From Quillaja saponaria (lineage: Eukaryota > Streptophyta > Magnoliopsida > Fabales > Quillajaceae), in the NCBI GenBank assembly GCA_029379385.1, contig CM055606.1, forward strand, positions 434,001 to 498,000: a stretch of 64,000 bases of DNA. The letters run 5' to 3'. Below are positions 37,896 through 51,260 of this stretch, piece by piece. Made by a program: the position numbers and the translations under genes. Positions within the stretch are counted from its first letter, which is position 1. Each line of letters begins with the position of its first letter. Under the pieces are notes generated by a model. It was not told where the DNA came from. It did not search any database and saw nothing but the letters and a program-made list of their open reading frames with translations.

Positions 37896-38240
37896 CTGAA
37901 GGCCAAAAGAATATACATATTCAGGATTTAGAATCAGAAAGAGAAGATAGGCTTCTTCTACCTTATTCTCTAACAAGCATAGTAATTTGTTGAAGCAGTA
38001 ACAGACATATTTTTGGTGCTTATATAACGACTGAAATATCGTGTGTATATGATACCTCCTTGCAATCTTGCATATATTATTACATAACTTGTAGACAAGT
38101 TTCAGAACTGGAATTCTTTTTGTTTTATTTTCTCTCAGATAAACTAGAAATGGTTTAGCTTTAATTATTACGGACTGACTAATCAGACTTGCCTTCCAAT
38201 TTTGATTTCTGAATCGTGAAGGAGAGAGGGAGGGCAATCC
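37896..38240 (+). other. HVA22-like 3' UTR, partly duplicated at 40711-40900
   Basis: Follows the stop at 37895. The block GGCCAAAAGAAxATACA, TTAGAATCAGAAAGAGAAGA, CTCTAACAAGCAT and CATATTTTTxxTGCTT recurs at 40711-40880 in the same order and orientation. Confidence 0.55.
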
Positions 38241-40710
38241 TGTGTGTTTAGTTGTGGTTGAGTTCTTTCTTATTCTTCAGTATTTATGACTTTTGTCATG
38301 TGATTATCAATGAAGTTTTTTCCCCATCAATTAACTTTGGAAGATTGCTTCCTTGTACAAGTTCATCCAGCTCCGACCTTTTAAAAAGTGCAATTATCAA
38401 GCAAATTCCACGAAAAGTGCTCAATTACTAGGCAGAAGTATTCCCATAGAGAAGATTATTATAACTCAAGACATTATAAGTTACATGATCAAAGAGATCA
38501 CTTCAATTTGGGTTTCATTAGAGAGGTCATACATAAGAAGGTAAAAGTTAATAATAAAAAAAACTATTTTCTATGAGTTTTTTACCTCTGCTAAATCCAT
38601 GTTTCTAAATGAGGAGCCTATATGTAAGTGCAATTCTACAGGGGACAAGCCAAGCATCTGAATTAGACGTTTTTTTAAGGAGTGTTTTTTAAAGAGTTAG
38701 GATAAGTTTGGAATATATTGAATTGAATTGGATTTTAATTGTTTTTAATAAATTATTGCTTTTAATAAAATTAATGAATTCAATTAAATTATATTATTCT
38801 AATTATAAATATAATTAATAGAATTAGTTTATTTATTTATTTATTATTATTTATTTATAAATCTGATTTATTTTGACAAAAGTTAAAAATGACAAAAACT
38901 AATAAAATATGGTTTATAATGAATTAATTTTATAAATATTTAGTTTCAAACACACCACTAAGAGAAACAAGTAATGTTACATATCTCAGACAAGTGTGTA
39001 CCATATTTTATCATTGTAACGAAATATTATAAATCACTTTGTACTATATTTGTTCACTAATTTGCCTCATCTCATTAAAATTCATTATTACTATATATAA
39101 TTATTTTATAATTTTTTTATGTCTTTTTTTTTTCACTTACATCTCCTAATATTACTCTAACCTTCATTGTCATCTGGAGCTTCGTTAATTTATTTTTTCT
39201 TTTATTTCTTCAAATCAATGAAAACTAACAAAAAGAATTAATATTTTAGTAATTTTTATCCAAAATTTTTGTAACTTTTGTATTGTTTATTTGGTTGAAG
39301 TAAAAAATTTAAGAAATAGAAAATAAAAATATTGTTATTTCTTGTGTTTTTTCTTACCTTCATCATATTGATATTCCAATTTGTTTCTTCAATTAAAAAA
39401 GAAGAAGTTAGTTTTATCCTATGAATTCTTTTTCTTTTTTTTTTCTCAATTTTTTTTAGATCAAAAGATTAATTTATTCTTTTTGTTTACTTATTTTTTT
39501 AATGGTGATTTTTATGAATTTATTTTCATTGAAATTCATTAGAGAAATGTAGGAGTAGAAAAGAAAGATGATAGACAAAAGAAACAAATATGTTAGTAGA
39601 CAAAGTATTAAAGTACAAAGATAAAGACAAAATAAAAATAATGGAAGAAAAAAAAAATTAAATCTTTTGATGTAATTAAATGTATTTTAAAATTAATTAA
39701 TTTAAGAGAAATGAGAGAAATTAGTAGACTAATATGTAAGATGTAATTTATAGTATTTGGTTATAAAGATAAGAATATTATGTGACACTTGTATGAAAAA
39801 ATTGTGATGAGATATGGGTAAATGTAACATTACTCTTATTTCATATACAAATGCAACAACCACATTTTATTTCTTTAAAGGAAAAATAAATAAATCTCAT
39901 ATAGAAAGAAAAAGAAAAACTAGTAAAGTAAAAACTACCCACTCCCAATTACTTTTCAATTTCAAAAATAGAGAGTTTCTTCTCATAACTCATACAAATA
40001 AGTCACCTTTATCCCAATAAATTATGGAAAGATAAATGTAAAATTTTCTACTAACACATTCTTTATTGAAATATACTTAAAAAGAATTTCAAATATTTCT
40101 CCTTAAAAGAGTATATGAGTTTTAGTATATTATATATCAAATTAAAAAGTGTTTTTATCAATTTTAAAAGAGAAAAATAATTTATATTTTAATATTCTAA
40201 TAACCACCAACTTTCTCTTCTACTCACCTACTTTTTCTCCCATGAACTCATTATCTCCTCATCAATTATTTTAAATAATTTGTTTAATAAAATAAATTAA
40301 AATATTATTTTAAACCTTTTACAGTTTCTTTCTATTTTTATTTTAAAAAATATTTATACATTTCTCAAAAAAATATTTTTTTTTATAGAAATAAAAGCTA
40401 TTATCAAGTAAATAAGGATGAGACTAGTTTTAAAAATCTCATACTTCTATTTATTTATTTATATTTAGAAAAGAAAAAGAAAAAGGAATTATAAATAAAA
40501 ATTGAGAAACGTATTTTAAACGCAGATTTGGAATCCAAAAACTATATTATTATATAGGGCAACTCTTCTGCATACATACAAAGCAATATTCCCAATCTAA
40601 TTTCTGAAACAGTTTGTGACAATTGCTTCTTCTCCGTCCAAGTTGGACATTCTTGATTTCTTCCCTTACAAATATTGACCGAAATGTGGTGCTAGTTAAT
40701 AATTGGAGGC
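38241..40710. other. Intergenic AT-rich DNA
   Basis: No gene seen. Long runs of A/T with scattered short frames of no recognisable family. 38690-38960 (AAGTTTGGAATATATTGAATTG and AATTAATGAATTC blocks) has the look of a decayed element, but I could not define its ends. Confidence 0.4.
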
Positions 40711-40900
40711 CAAAAGAAAACACAATCAGGACTTAGAATCAGAAAATCAGAAAATCAGAAAATCAGAAAGAGAAGATGTTCTCTAACAAGCATTAGATAC
40801 TCATTCTTTGAAGTAGCAACGGTGACATATTTTTATTGCTTGACAGAGCTTAATTAAATGTTTTAGACTTGCATTCCAGTTCTGATTTCAGGGTTATCTC
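40711..40900 (+). repeat. Partial duplicate of the HVA22-like 3' region
   Basis: Same order of blocks as 37900-38200. It contains three tandem copies of AGAAAATC at 40741-40764 where the other copy has a single AGAATCAGAAAG. Non-coding. Confidence 0.6.
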
Positions 40901-43900
40901 AAATTGATTTACGCCAGAGAAATATTTTTCACTGAAACTTTAGATGATGAATCATTAATCAAAAAACAAATAATGTGTCTATTCGGTTAAAAATGATAAT
41001 TTTGTAAGAAATGTGGTTAAATAAACTTGTCCTTAATACACATATCCACTCATCTTTCCTTTGTACAAAAGAAAATATATGCAGTAGCAAATAACATTTG
41101 ATGTAAGTCACTGTGAAACCAGGCAACACTGATTTGAGCAGATTCTACATCCTTAAGAATTAGCCTCCAGTTTTTTGGACCTTCGACTTTTAACTGCATG
41201 ATTGCTGCGGGTTGTAGCAGCTCTTGGACCACCAAGCAAACACACTCCTAGTAATGAGAGCGCATGGCAATGGATTCCAATAGACAGTTTCTGCTATATC
41301 CTCAACTTGTCAAAGACAGACTGCAGAGATTACAGATGGTACCTTCCAACTGAAACATGAGCTTCAGAGATTACAGATGCAGCTTCTTCATTACTTCAGA
41401 CAATACCTGAAAAACTGAAGGTCCATAGATCCTGCAGCTGAAGCCATAGCACATTCTTCTTTGTCACCACCACTGCTAATCAGAACAGCCTAAGATGAAG
41501 CATAAAGTTTTTTTTTGCTCTTCCCGGTTGATTGCTGTCATACTGTCAAAGTGCTCATCCTCTGGGTGGCCTTTGGTAAAGACTAGTAGATGTCACGCGA
41601 ACAAAAGATCCAGGACACATGTCAATATATTGTAGAGTTCAAGCATGTGTTGAAAGAGATTACCACTACCATGACATTTCCTGATGTAGGCCTCTGATTG
41701 GACATTTTGTTGTTACCCATTAACAAAAGAAGGATCTCGTTTATGTATTACTCCTGAATGTGGCAGAGAAGAAGAGAGAAGCTCATTGTTCCATGACTCC
41801 AATTTTTCCTTTGCAGAAGAATGTAATATTGGGTTGAGGCATCAGATACATAAACTGTCCTAGATACAGGTATTTTTTTGAGAACTCCAGGGGACTCTGG
41901 CTGGGAATGCCCCCGCTTTTTCTCCTACCAAACTTCAATGGAACATGAAGGATGAAAGAACCTGCAATTTGATAGGACCCAGAGTTAGCAACCTAGACAC
42001 AAAATCCTATCTATGAAAGCTCTATGAGTAAGAAGGATTTGCATCTGTCAAGAATCTGTATTTTTCCCCCACAGTAACATTTAAATTAACGAGACAAATT
42101 AAGAGGATTTGCCTAGTTAATCATGATAATTTACCATGCAAAAATGCCTAATTACTTGAAAACAATGAATTCTTAAAGAAAATCTGTCTATCAATGTCAA
42201 ATGGGAAAACAAAATAATAAGCTCCTAGGAGGTCACTGTGCTTTACACAAGAGGCTATTGAACAGCCTATGAAGACAGTGAAGTGCACCAGCACGTACCA
42301 GTTGTTTTCTCTGTAAGGTGTATCATGCTCTCTAGAAATAGATTAGTCAAAAAATTGAAACTACTCTTAGTTTCAAAAAAGTTCTTTTCCTTTTCCTGGG
42401 TGATAAAATCAACTGAAGGAACAAAAATATCTATTAGCTTTATGGGTTGTTGAAAATAAAAAGAATGTCAAAAGTCAGATATACTTTTGTGCGAAAATAG
42501 AAAATGGAAGTCCTACAAGTGTTTTGTGGTACCATTCATACAAATTCATGGTAAGGATCAAATGCTGGCAGAGTTCCCCCACCCCTATTCCTACAAAACA
42601 ATTACTTTTGTTTACTCTTTCTCTTTTATATTCATATAAAAACAATTACCAGCTACAAATAAAAATTAGAATTTTTTTTAGAAATTATAAATATATAATA
42701 CTCATATAGATGTTTTTAAAAGTACTTACCGATGGGTCAAAACTCCATGTTTCTTATATTGATAAGTCCAAAATCCAGCATTGGAGCAACAGTCTTTCTC
42801 CTGATAGACAATGTCATGTTGTTTACATATCCATTTCAACTCTAGAATGGAAATGGACACAACGTGGCTTGTCTATCTGGAGAAAGATGCTCTAATGCTG
42901 AATTCTGTACATATCAATATCAGATGGACTCTGGCATGTGACATTTTAGGGGAAGATGATTACATTAGAAAAGCATTGGAATTACATAGTATGCAACATA
43001 TTGGTGAGACTCAAAAGCAATCTATATGAGTAATTATTATTTATAGTCTTTGATCATTTTATCTAATTTTTATCTTAGCTATGTCCAGCTAAGCGTCTGC
43101 AAAACTGTAGTTATCCTCTTCAAATCCTGCCAGCAGATGAAACCTAATTAAAGAAAATTATAGCACAGTTCACCCCATTAGTAACAGTTAGTTAGACTGC
43201 AATGCAATTAACACTAATCTTAAAGATCGAAAAATAAATCATCATAAATGTTTTATATAGTTTATATATGCAATGCAACATTGATCCATTAACCATTATA
43301 ATCCTGAAATTAGTTTTTGGATTTGATGAGGATAAGTAGTTGGACTAAAGTAGTTTTCCCAAAAGTTACAGGGTATGGAAGTCCCGGCTCCAAGTTTGAA
43401 TTTGGTGTACTTCTTTCGACCTACTGACCAGAGCACATAGATGTGGCTTCCCATGTGTTTGTACTGTTTTTCATTTTATGAACCTTGACAGGTGTAATTT
43501 ATAAATTTAGCTGGAAATGATTTCCATATTTTTAAGATTTAGTAGTAGAAGAACATCGAAGCAAATTGCGTTGCCTGGTTTATTTGGGTAATATAGCTAA
43601 TGAAATTTAGCAATCATGTTGGAACAAAATCAAATGGTTGACTTGCTAAGGTGCATCATGCTTGACATTCAAAATAAGTATGAGCTTAAATGATTCTAGT
43701 AAATGTCACTCACCGATGCCTTGTGAAGAACACTGAACTACTACTTCGCCTGCAACCGGGAAAACTTCCGGTGTTCTACCTATACTGAAAGTCTAATATT
43801 TTATCTCTTACAAAATGATGATCCCCTGTTGATGAATTCTTGGATTGCTTGCACCAAATATACCAGAACAGCATGGGTTAGAAAAAATGGTTCACAATTC

Positions 43901-44185
43901 TCATTTAACAGTTAGAACTATGCGATATTGATATAGGGAGAGGAAGAAATGAACAATAGAAGAAGGAACCACCAGCAGGTCGGTACAAAAGACAACAGGG
44001 TCATCTCCAATTACCCCAGAATATGAAGGGCTTACAGGTGCTTAAATGGAAGTGCCACTCCTTTTCATTTTCATAACTGGAGGCAAATCCGAACTCAGAA
44101 CTCAAGAAGGGATTACAGAAAACAGAACTATACTTGCATAGTCCTGTGAAAGGGGAGAATTTCAGATTAATGTCTTTCTAAACCA
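40901..44185. other. Intergenic, moderate composition, no gene recognised
   Basis: About 41050-42020 and 42280-43500 are less AT-rich than most intergenic DNA in the window and could be transcribed, for example as a long spliced 3' region of the PPR gene (minus strand). The small open frames (41050-41235 minus; 42710-42895 and 42811-43029 plus) resemble nothing I know. No RNA gene recognised. Confidence 0.35.
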
Positions 44186-45999
44186 TTATATCCAACTACA
44201 TCCAGGAATTTTTCTCATTCCCTTGCCATTTATCATCTTCCTCACTTCTTCTACGCCATCCCACTTATCCATTGATGCATAAGTATTTGCTAAAAGAAAA
44301 TAATTTCCTGTATTTTCAGGCTCTAAACTAAATAGATTTCTGGCTGCAATTTCTCCCAATTCCACATGACCATGAACCTTACAAGCACCTAACAAAGCGC
44401 CCCAAATTGTTGCATCAGCACCATTCACATTGTCCTTTATGAGATTGTACGCCCTTTCAAGTTGCCCTGCCCTCCCAAGGAGGTCAACCATGCAAGAATA
44501 ATGCTCAGGTAAGGGCTTGATGCCAAAAACTTGAGTCATAAGCTCGAAATAGGTGCTCCCTTCTTCAACAAGACCCGCAAAACTACATGCATTGAGGAGA
44601 CCAATGAACGTGATCTGATTAGGTTGTATTCCTTCTTTTTGCATCTTTGAGAAAAGATCTAGAGCCTCTTCCGCATTCCCATGATCTGCAAGGGCTGTAA
44701 TCAATGCGGTGTAAGTTATCACATCTCTGGTGCTCATTCTTTTGAACTCTCTCCATGCCAAGTCTACATTTCCACATTTTGAGTGCATATGGATCAATGC
44801 ATTGGACACAAAAAGTGTCCTACCTGAAATCATTTCACGAATGAGTGAGAACAATCACAATCCAACTATTGAACCCTAGGAAGGGAATATGAAGGGTTAA
44901 AAGTTTAAAAGGTTTTTCTAGCCAATCTGATAAAAGAGACAACTTACCACAGCAACCCTCCTCCATATGGTCAGATAATTCATTTGCCATATTAATGTCC
45001 CTGAGTTGTGTACAAGCTGATATAGCACCCACCATGGCGACCTCATTGGTTTTCACATTTGCTGCCCTCATTTGATTGTATAACTCAATAGCTTCAGCTG
45101 CATACCCATTCTGGGCATAACAAGACACCATTGCTGCCCAACTTGATGCATCCAGGGCCACTACCTCATCAAATACTCCTCTAGCTGCACTCACTTCACC
45201 GCATTTCCCATAACCTGCTAATCATTGAAACCCTTGCAACTGCATTTTTTTCATTCATCAAGTCATAAAATTCTTTTGCTGCTTTCATGTCTCCAATATT
45301 TGCATATCCAGCAACCATGGTGGTCCAAGAAATTGAATTTCTTTCCCCCATGTTATCAAACAAATGCCTAGCATCAACCATCATACCCAACTTGGTATAC
45401 GCACAAAGCATGGCCGTCCAGGCAACGACATCTTTGTCATCCATTCTATTGAACATATCCCGAGCATCTGACACAAACCCGCTTTTAGCATACATATCAA
45501 GAAGTGCAGTTTGAACAAAGTTGTTTCCCATTAAACCGGATTGTATGACTCTTGAGTGTATTTGTTTCCCTTCAAAGATTGCTGGGATACGACCACATGC
45601 ATTGAGCACCGACGAGAAGGTAAACCCAGATGGCAATACATCCTCCCGATGCATTCTAGCATACAAAGAGATGGATTGACTGAAATGATCACGCAAGACA
45701 TGGGAGCGAATAAGGGAGGTCCAAAGGAATTCAATTTTGCAATGGGGTATTTGATCGAACAGGTTACGTGCATAGTTAAGATTATCGCTCTGAAATTGAA
45801 GAACACTGGTGAGAAGTTGACGCAGCAGACGGTGGTAGTGATGGGTTTCAGATAGGAATTTAAGTAAGACAGAGTGAGTTTCTCTTAAATGGTCAATGGT
45901 TTTGCTGGTGAGGAGGAAATGGGTTATGGCACTTGGACTGTTATAATCTTTGTGAAGTTTCAATGTTGACGAGAAGTAATAGGCTCTCATGAATGTCAA
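44186..45999 (-). pseudogene. PLS-class pentatricopeptide repeat (PPR) protein gene with one-base frameshift
   Basis: Minus-strand exons are 45999-44948 and 44823-44186, separated by a 124-base GT-AG intron (44947-44824, GTAAGT...TTTCAG); the split codon is restored across it. About 12 PPR units of alternating length are visible (DVVAWTAMLCAYTKLGMMVDA, NSISWTTMVAGYANIGDMKAA, DVITYTALITALADHGNAEEA), followed by an E-type tail (EHYSCMVDLLGRAGQLERA, then ATIWGALLGACKVHG) ending at PGCSWI*. Such proteins bind organellar RNA and guide editing or processing. Near 45220 the minus strand has ATTAGCAGGTTATGG where ATTGCAGGTTATGG would keep the frame; this single extra A causes a stop within ten codons. 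Without it the gene would encode 562 aa. It lacks a DYW domain. Either a pseudogene or an assembly error. Confidence 0.85.
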
Positions 46000-47231
46000 T
46001 TTTTACGAATGCATAGTATTCTGCAAGTTGAGAAGGAAAACCTTCAAGAATATGGCTTGTAATATTTGAGGACTCCCTCAACTAACTGCAATCTTCCTTT
46101 ACCTTTTATCATGGAAGTTCTCCCCTCAGAATAAAAACGGTAATGTGTTGAATTGACAATGTGACTTTACATGTGCCTAGTTTTAGTGTCCTTAGCTTTA
46201 CTATTTTTGCCTTGAGCTGCCCAAGATGATACTCTGCCATTACATAAACAATGAATGAAGCATCCCCATAACATTCCACAATTGTTCACTGATAAAAAAT
46301 AAATATAAGACATAAATCATCATGCACTGACTCAGTACCTGTGGCTTTATTTTCTTTTAAACAGAGTTGGGCCTACGAGGGGCAAAAATTTACAATGGGA
46401 ACTAATGGTACAAGGATCTAAAACGACATGTCGTCTCTCAGAGGATGATAACCAATATTGGCTAGAGGTTACTCATACGATACTAACTTCTTCGTGGTCA
46501 AACCTTGTTAAGCGCTGCTGCATTATTACTCTACTTTGTCTCCCATTGATCATAAAAGATTTTCATTTTGAAGTTAATATGGTCTTCAGATATGTTTGTA
46601 GGTATTTACTTCATTAATTTGTTCAAATTATGGTATATGATGTCAAAACTTGTCTACCTCTCAATTTTATTTTTTTTATATAGGAAGTGATCGAACTCAT
46701 ACCATCTCTTTGAGCCTAAGTTTTCGATGGTAATTTGTCAGCCTCTCTGATTGTATCATTGGTACCATCAATAGAAAAATGCTTGGTATGTGTCCTTGTG
46801 CACACTGCTCAGCTGGTAGTAAGGAATACCATGATTCTCAAAAGTTAAGTGTTATCAAATACGGTCCCTCCACAATCTGCAGCCCCCTGTAACATGGTTC
46901 TGAGTTTGCTCAATTAGTCATTTCTTATTTTAGTGTTAATTTTGTAACGTATTATTATTAAACTAAATCAGAATGTAATAAACATGTTCTTATTTTTAGT
47001 TTACTCTTATCAAAATTGGTGATGGTTTAATATAATATCAAATCGATTGCTACATCTTCCTACTCTGCCACTAAACACGGATCAAGGTCCTTTCATGTTC
47101 TAGCATGAACATGAGGAGATGAGGAGATCATGTATGCAAAAGAAAAACTCAACCAAAAAAATTCAAAACTTAAATTTAGTTTTGAATTAAATACATTTTT
47201 AGCGGAGAATTGATGTTTATTCTTATATTCA
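46000..47231. other. Intergenic
   Basis: No gene recognised. 46360-46860 has balanced composition and a 70-codon plus frame (46405-46617) of no known family. Confidence 0.35.
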
Positions 47232-47281
47232 ACATGTATATTATGAGTTATGTTGCACATGTATATTATGAGTTATGTTGC
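47232..47281. repeat. Tandem duplication, 25-bp unit x2
   Basis: Two perfect adjacent copies of a 25-base unit that begins ACATGTATATTATGAG and ends TATGTTGC. Confidence 0.9.
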
Positions 47282-47459
47282 ACATGAGATGATCCAAATC
47301 TTAATAAAGACTATTTGTATTTTTCTTTGTTTCGTGCACGTGGATTACTAACATATCGATCCACATGCAACTTCATATATTAATTGTTAGAAGAGTCGTA
47401 CATGCAGCCTCAAATAAGTTGTGAATTTTTGTGATGGAATAAAATAATTTTTTTTTTCT

Positions 47460-48490
47460 TTAGTGTAAATACATAAGTAAAGAAAAATGAGAAAAGTACA
47501 AATAAGTCTTACCACAAATTAGTGTTTGGTAAATTTATTATAAAGTTGCTCTAAAGATTTAAATTGACTATAATATATATTAATAATAAAAAGAGAGATA
47601 ATTAACTTATTACATTAATTAATAAAATGATAAATACAAATTTTAATTAAAAGTAAAAATTATATTAATCTTTTAAACTTTTGAATGAGCAAGCCAACTT
47701 TTAAAAGTACTATTAGCCTTTTAAAAGTTCATAGCAAAAACACCACACTTATTTTTACCAAACACAAAAAAAATTGACTTATACTTTTCATAAGCATTCT
47801 AAATAAGTCATATGATAAATTTGCATTCCCAAAAACTCTTACTTTTAAATTTTCTTTCCAAATAAGTCTTAAATTTTATATTTGCACTTTTTACCCTTAT
47901 TATCTTATTTTTAGTTTTAAATATAAAATATTGATAAAGTGAAATATTTTAAAAAAAAAAAATACATAATTTAAAATTAGAAAATAATCATTAATGAAAG
48001 AACAAAAAATTCTAAAACTTAATAAAAAGTTCTTGTTATCTACTTTCATTTTTTATATTATTTTTAATTTCAACTTCAATTACTATATTTTTTCATAATT
48101 AATTAGAACCAAAAATAAAGAAATTTAGATTATTAGTTAAGAAAATTAACAAAGAACTATATCAAAGGAATTATAAAAATTATCATTAATTTTAAAAGAA
48201 TTATTCTTTTATTAATTATGAAATAATAAATTTTAATTTCTAAATTAAAAATGTGTATTTTGAAAATTTAATTTACTTAATTAATATTTTAAACTTGAAA
48301 CCAAAAATACAAAATAAGATTAAAAGTGACATAAAAAGTGTCAATATAAAACTAAAGACTTAAATGGAAAAATAAAAATAAAAATTAGAAGTGGGAATTT
48401 TTGGGAACGTAAATTAATTATAGGACTTATTTGAAATGTAAAGGAAAAAGTAAGACTTATCCTTATTTTTCTCAAGAAATAAACCATTCA
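47460..48490. repeat. Possible AT-rich DNA element with loosely inverted ends
   Basis: The left end (AGTAAAGAAAAATGAGAAAAGT, then AATAAGTCTTACC) and the right end (GTAAGACTTATCCTTATTTTTCTCAAG) are roughly inverted, and the interior is almost pure A/T with repeats of AATAAGTC. No transposase. Ends and superfamily not determined. Confidence 0.35.
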
Positions 48491-48760
48491 ATTAGTAGTT
48501 TAGCTAAATAAATAAATTATTATTAGTTCCGGGCCATTAAGCGGGCTTGAAATTTTGATTCTTTAGGGTCTTCCAGGGACCTGGACTGAGTTCGGACAGA
48601 CTAAGTGGCCTGATTGACAGGTCCGGCCCAGCTCATGTCGAAGGAATGAGGTAATTTCGTAATTTAGCAATTTACGAAGTTCCCCAAACCCCCCCGAGGT
48701 GGAAGGCGTCTGAAATTTCAAACCTTGACTAGCAGTGAGCTTTCGAAAACCCTGCTTACA

Positions 48761-51260
48761 ATGTCGAAGCTCCTCATCTTCTTGACCCTCATTCCACTCC
48801 TTCCATTTCTGTGCAATTCATTCTCGTCTTGCTCGATGGCTTCGCCATCAAATCCTCTCACTCACTGTACTTCAAGTCTCTGCAATCTCGGGGATTCGAT
48901 CTGGAATTTAAGCTCGCTGATGAACCAAAGATCGCTTTGCATAGATATGGCCAATATTTATATGATGGGTTAGTTCTATTATGCCCCACTATCGAGCGTA
49001 AGTGTTTTTTCTGTTATTTTCTGTCCATTCGTTTATTCTGGTTGAGGGCGCTGTATTTTGTTTTACTCCGTGATTGTCACACTATATAGGTGTTGCAGGC
49101 ACAATTGATTTGGCTGCTATTGTGAATTTTGTTGATTCCGGCCATGATTTGATACTTGCCGCTGATACTACTGCCTCTAATTTAATCCGTGAAGTTGCTA
49201 GTGAGTGCGGAGTTGACTTTGATGAGGTGGGTATGCAGGGATAATTCTTTACAATCATTTTCCATTCTGTTGATTTGACTTTTCCCATTATACTCTTGTT
49301 GTTTTGCAGTATTCATACGTATAAGTTCCATGATTTGTATGTTGTTTTGATTAATAGTTTGTTGGATTGTTTGAGGTTGTGACGAAACAGTCTTATCCCC
49401 TTGCTTTGTTGTTTATATGTTCAGGATCCTGCAGCTATGGTTATTGATCACGCCGGATATGCTGTCTCAGTTGTCGAGGGAGATCATACATTGATTGCTA
49501 GTGATGATTTTATTAAGTCTGATGTGATTTTGGGAAGCAATCAAATTGAGGCAAGTGATATTGTTAGATAGATTATACTAACATGCATGTAATATTTACA
49601 GTATATGTATGGTCTTCATCATTAACTTTCTTCTGACCACCAAATAAGATTTCATCACTGTTCGAAGCTTTCTTTTTCTTTTCTTTTTTTGGCAGGAGTG
49701 GGGGTGTTTACAAGGTATTGGAATTTATCTCTTTATTAACTAGCTTATATTTCCAAACATTTTTTTATTATAATCTATTGGATTGTGCTTGTGCTTGTTC
49801 TTGAGCAAGGCAGCTCGGTTACGGGCTTACCACCTTTGTTCTTGTATTGTACACTGTTCTGCTAGCATTTCTGTCCTCATTTGTTCTTTTCTGATTATGT
49901 TTGCATAAACCTGCTACAGGCTCCTGTTCTTTTCCAAGGCATTGGCCATTCATTGAATCCTTCCAATAGCATGGTAATTATGTATTCTCATCTTTAAGAC
50001 ATAACTAGAATCATCTACATTTTTCATATTTAAATTAATTTAGTTATGATTGTTAATTGGTGTTGACACATTGTCTTCACTTTCTATTGATGTGTGATCC
50101 ATTCTAGGTACTGAATGCTCTCTCGGCGTCTGGTTCAGCCTACTCTGCTAATCCAAAATCTAAATTGACCACTCCTCTATCACTCACTGGATCTGCCATT
50201 TCATTAGTTTCAATTGTGCAGGTATGTCAATATCCCATTCGTTGTATTCCTCTCCTCATCTACCCTTAATGATTGTCCTTTATATGTTGCAAGGGTCCTT
50301 GTTTAAGCGTTTATCATTACCATATTCAGAAGAACGCAATAAACATGAAGTGCACAGTATCTTTTAGTTCTTGATTGGATGGGTCTAATACGTACGAATT
50401 AATCATATAATGTGACTGATGGTACATTTAGTGATGATAACACTCTTGGGCAGAAACTAACAATTCTGTTGCTGGTATACCATATTACTTTCTCCCTGTC
50501 ACATCTCTCAGAGAAGTGAATTTCAATAGTTTGTTTTGTTCTATTGCAAGACATGGGATGGAATTAGTTGCAACAATTTCACTGTCAATATGAGATGGAT
50601 TTTGCAATTGAAGTGATAATTTATTGTGGTATTTACTGAATCCACCTAATTCATTGGGTTGAGTCTTCTGGCATCTAATCGATTTAGACGGTTGGTTCTG
50701 TAGTCCATAAGAAAGGATTCCTAATGGTCAATTGGTAGGAGAGATGCCACTTCGACTTGGTACTTGTCTTGATTCTAAATGTAACCATCCATATTGACAT
50801 TTTATTTGTTTTTGAAAGTTTGCAGACTCCCTGTTGAAGATTTTATTTTTAGATGTCTTTAATTGATGCATAAAACATCATCCTAATTTTTCCATTTACT
50901 CCATTATATTTTTTTAGTGAAAACTTTGGGATGTAGGTTATCTTGCCTTTTTGGTTAATAGTGAACGTATAAGAAACTTATGCAGAAGTTTTGTCTCAGT
51001 AAGATTTTAGGTGGCTTTGATTTCTTGGCATAATTGCAAGTTCTTATGCTTCTATAGTAAAATTTTTCTTTTTGTTTCAGGCAAGAAAACAATGCTCGGA
51101 TATTGATCTCTGGCTCATTAAATATGTTCAGCAACCAGTATGCAAGTTATGTGATGAGCAAGTCTTCATAATGTGTGCTCATCATTATAATAGATGATAA
51201 CTTTGCCCTTGTCTTTAGATTTTTCAGGTCCGGGATGCAAAAGGCTGGGAGCCCTACCAA
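48761..51260 (+). pseudogene. OST48: OST48 (oligosaccharyltransferase 48 kDa subunit) pseudogene, 5' half
   Basis: Seven exon remnants: 48761-48997, 49099-49226, 49425-49550, 49920-49973, 50108-50221, 51081-51137 and 51219-51260. They encode recognisable OST48/WBP1 sequence: [99 protein letters not shown] and RSGMQKAGSPTK. OST48 is an ER membrane subunit of the N-glycosylation complex, normally ~435 aa. Damage: the signal-peptide frame ([18 protein letters not shown]) is out of phase with the mature frame because bases are missing near 48815; the FGG residues at the exon 1/2 join are absent; exon 6 has one extra A (GCAAGAAAAC); intron 3 has a GC donor; and everything after SPTK is gone, replaced by copia 2. 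A functional copy presumably lies elsewhere. Confidence 0.9.

Noticed and set aside
41050..43029. Short frames between the HVA22-like and PPR genes
   Set aside because: No known family, no consistent exon signals.
45287..45855. Plus-strand frames opposite the PPR gene
   Set aside because: Antisense shadows of the PPR repeats.
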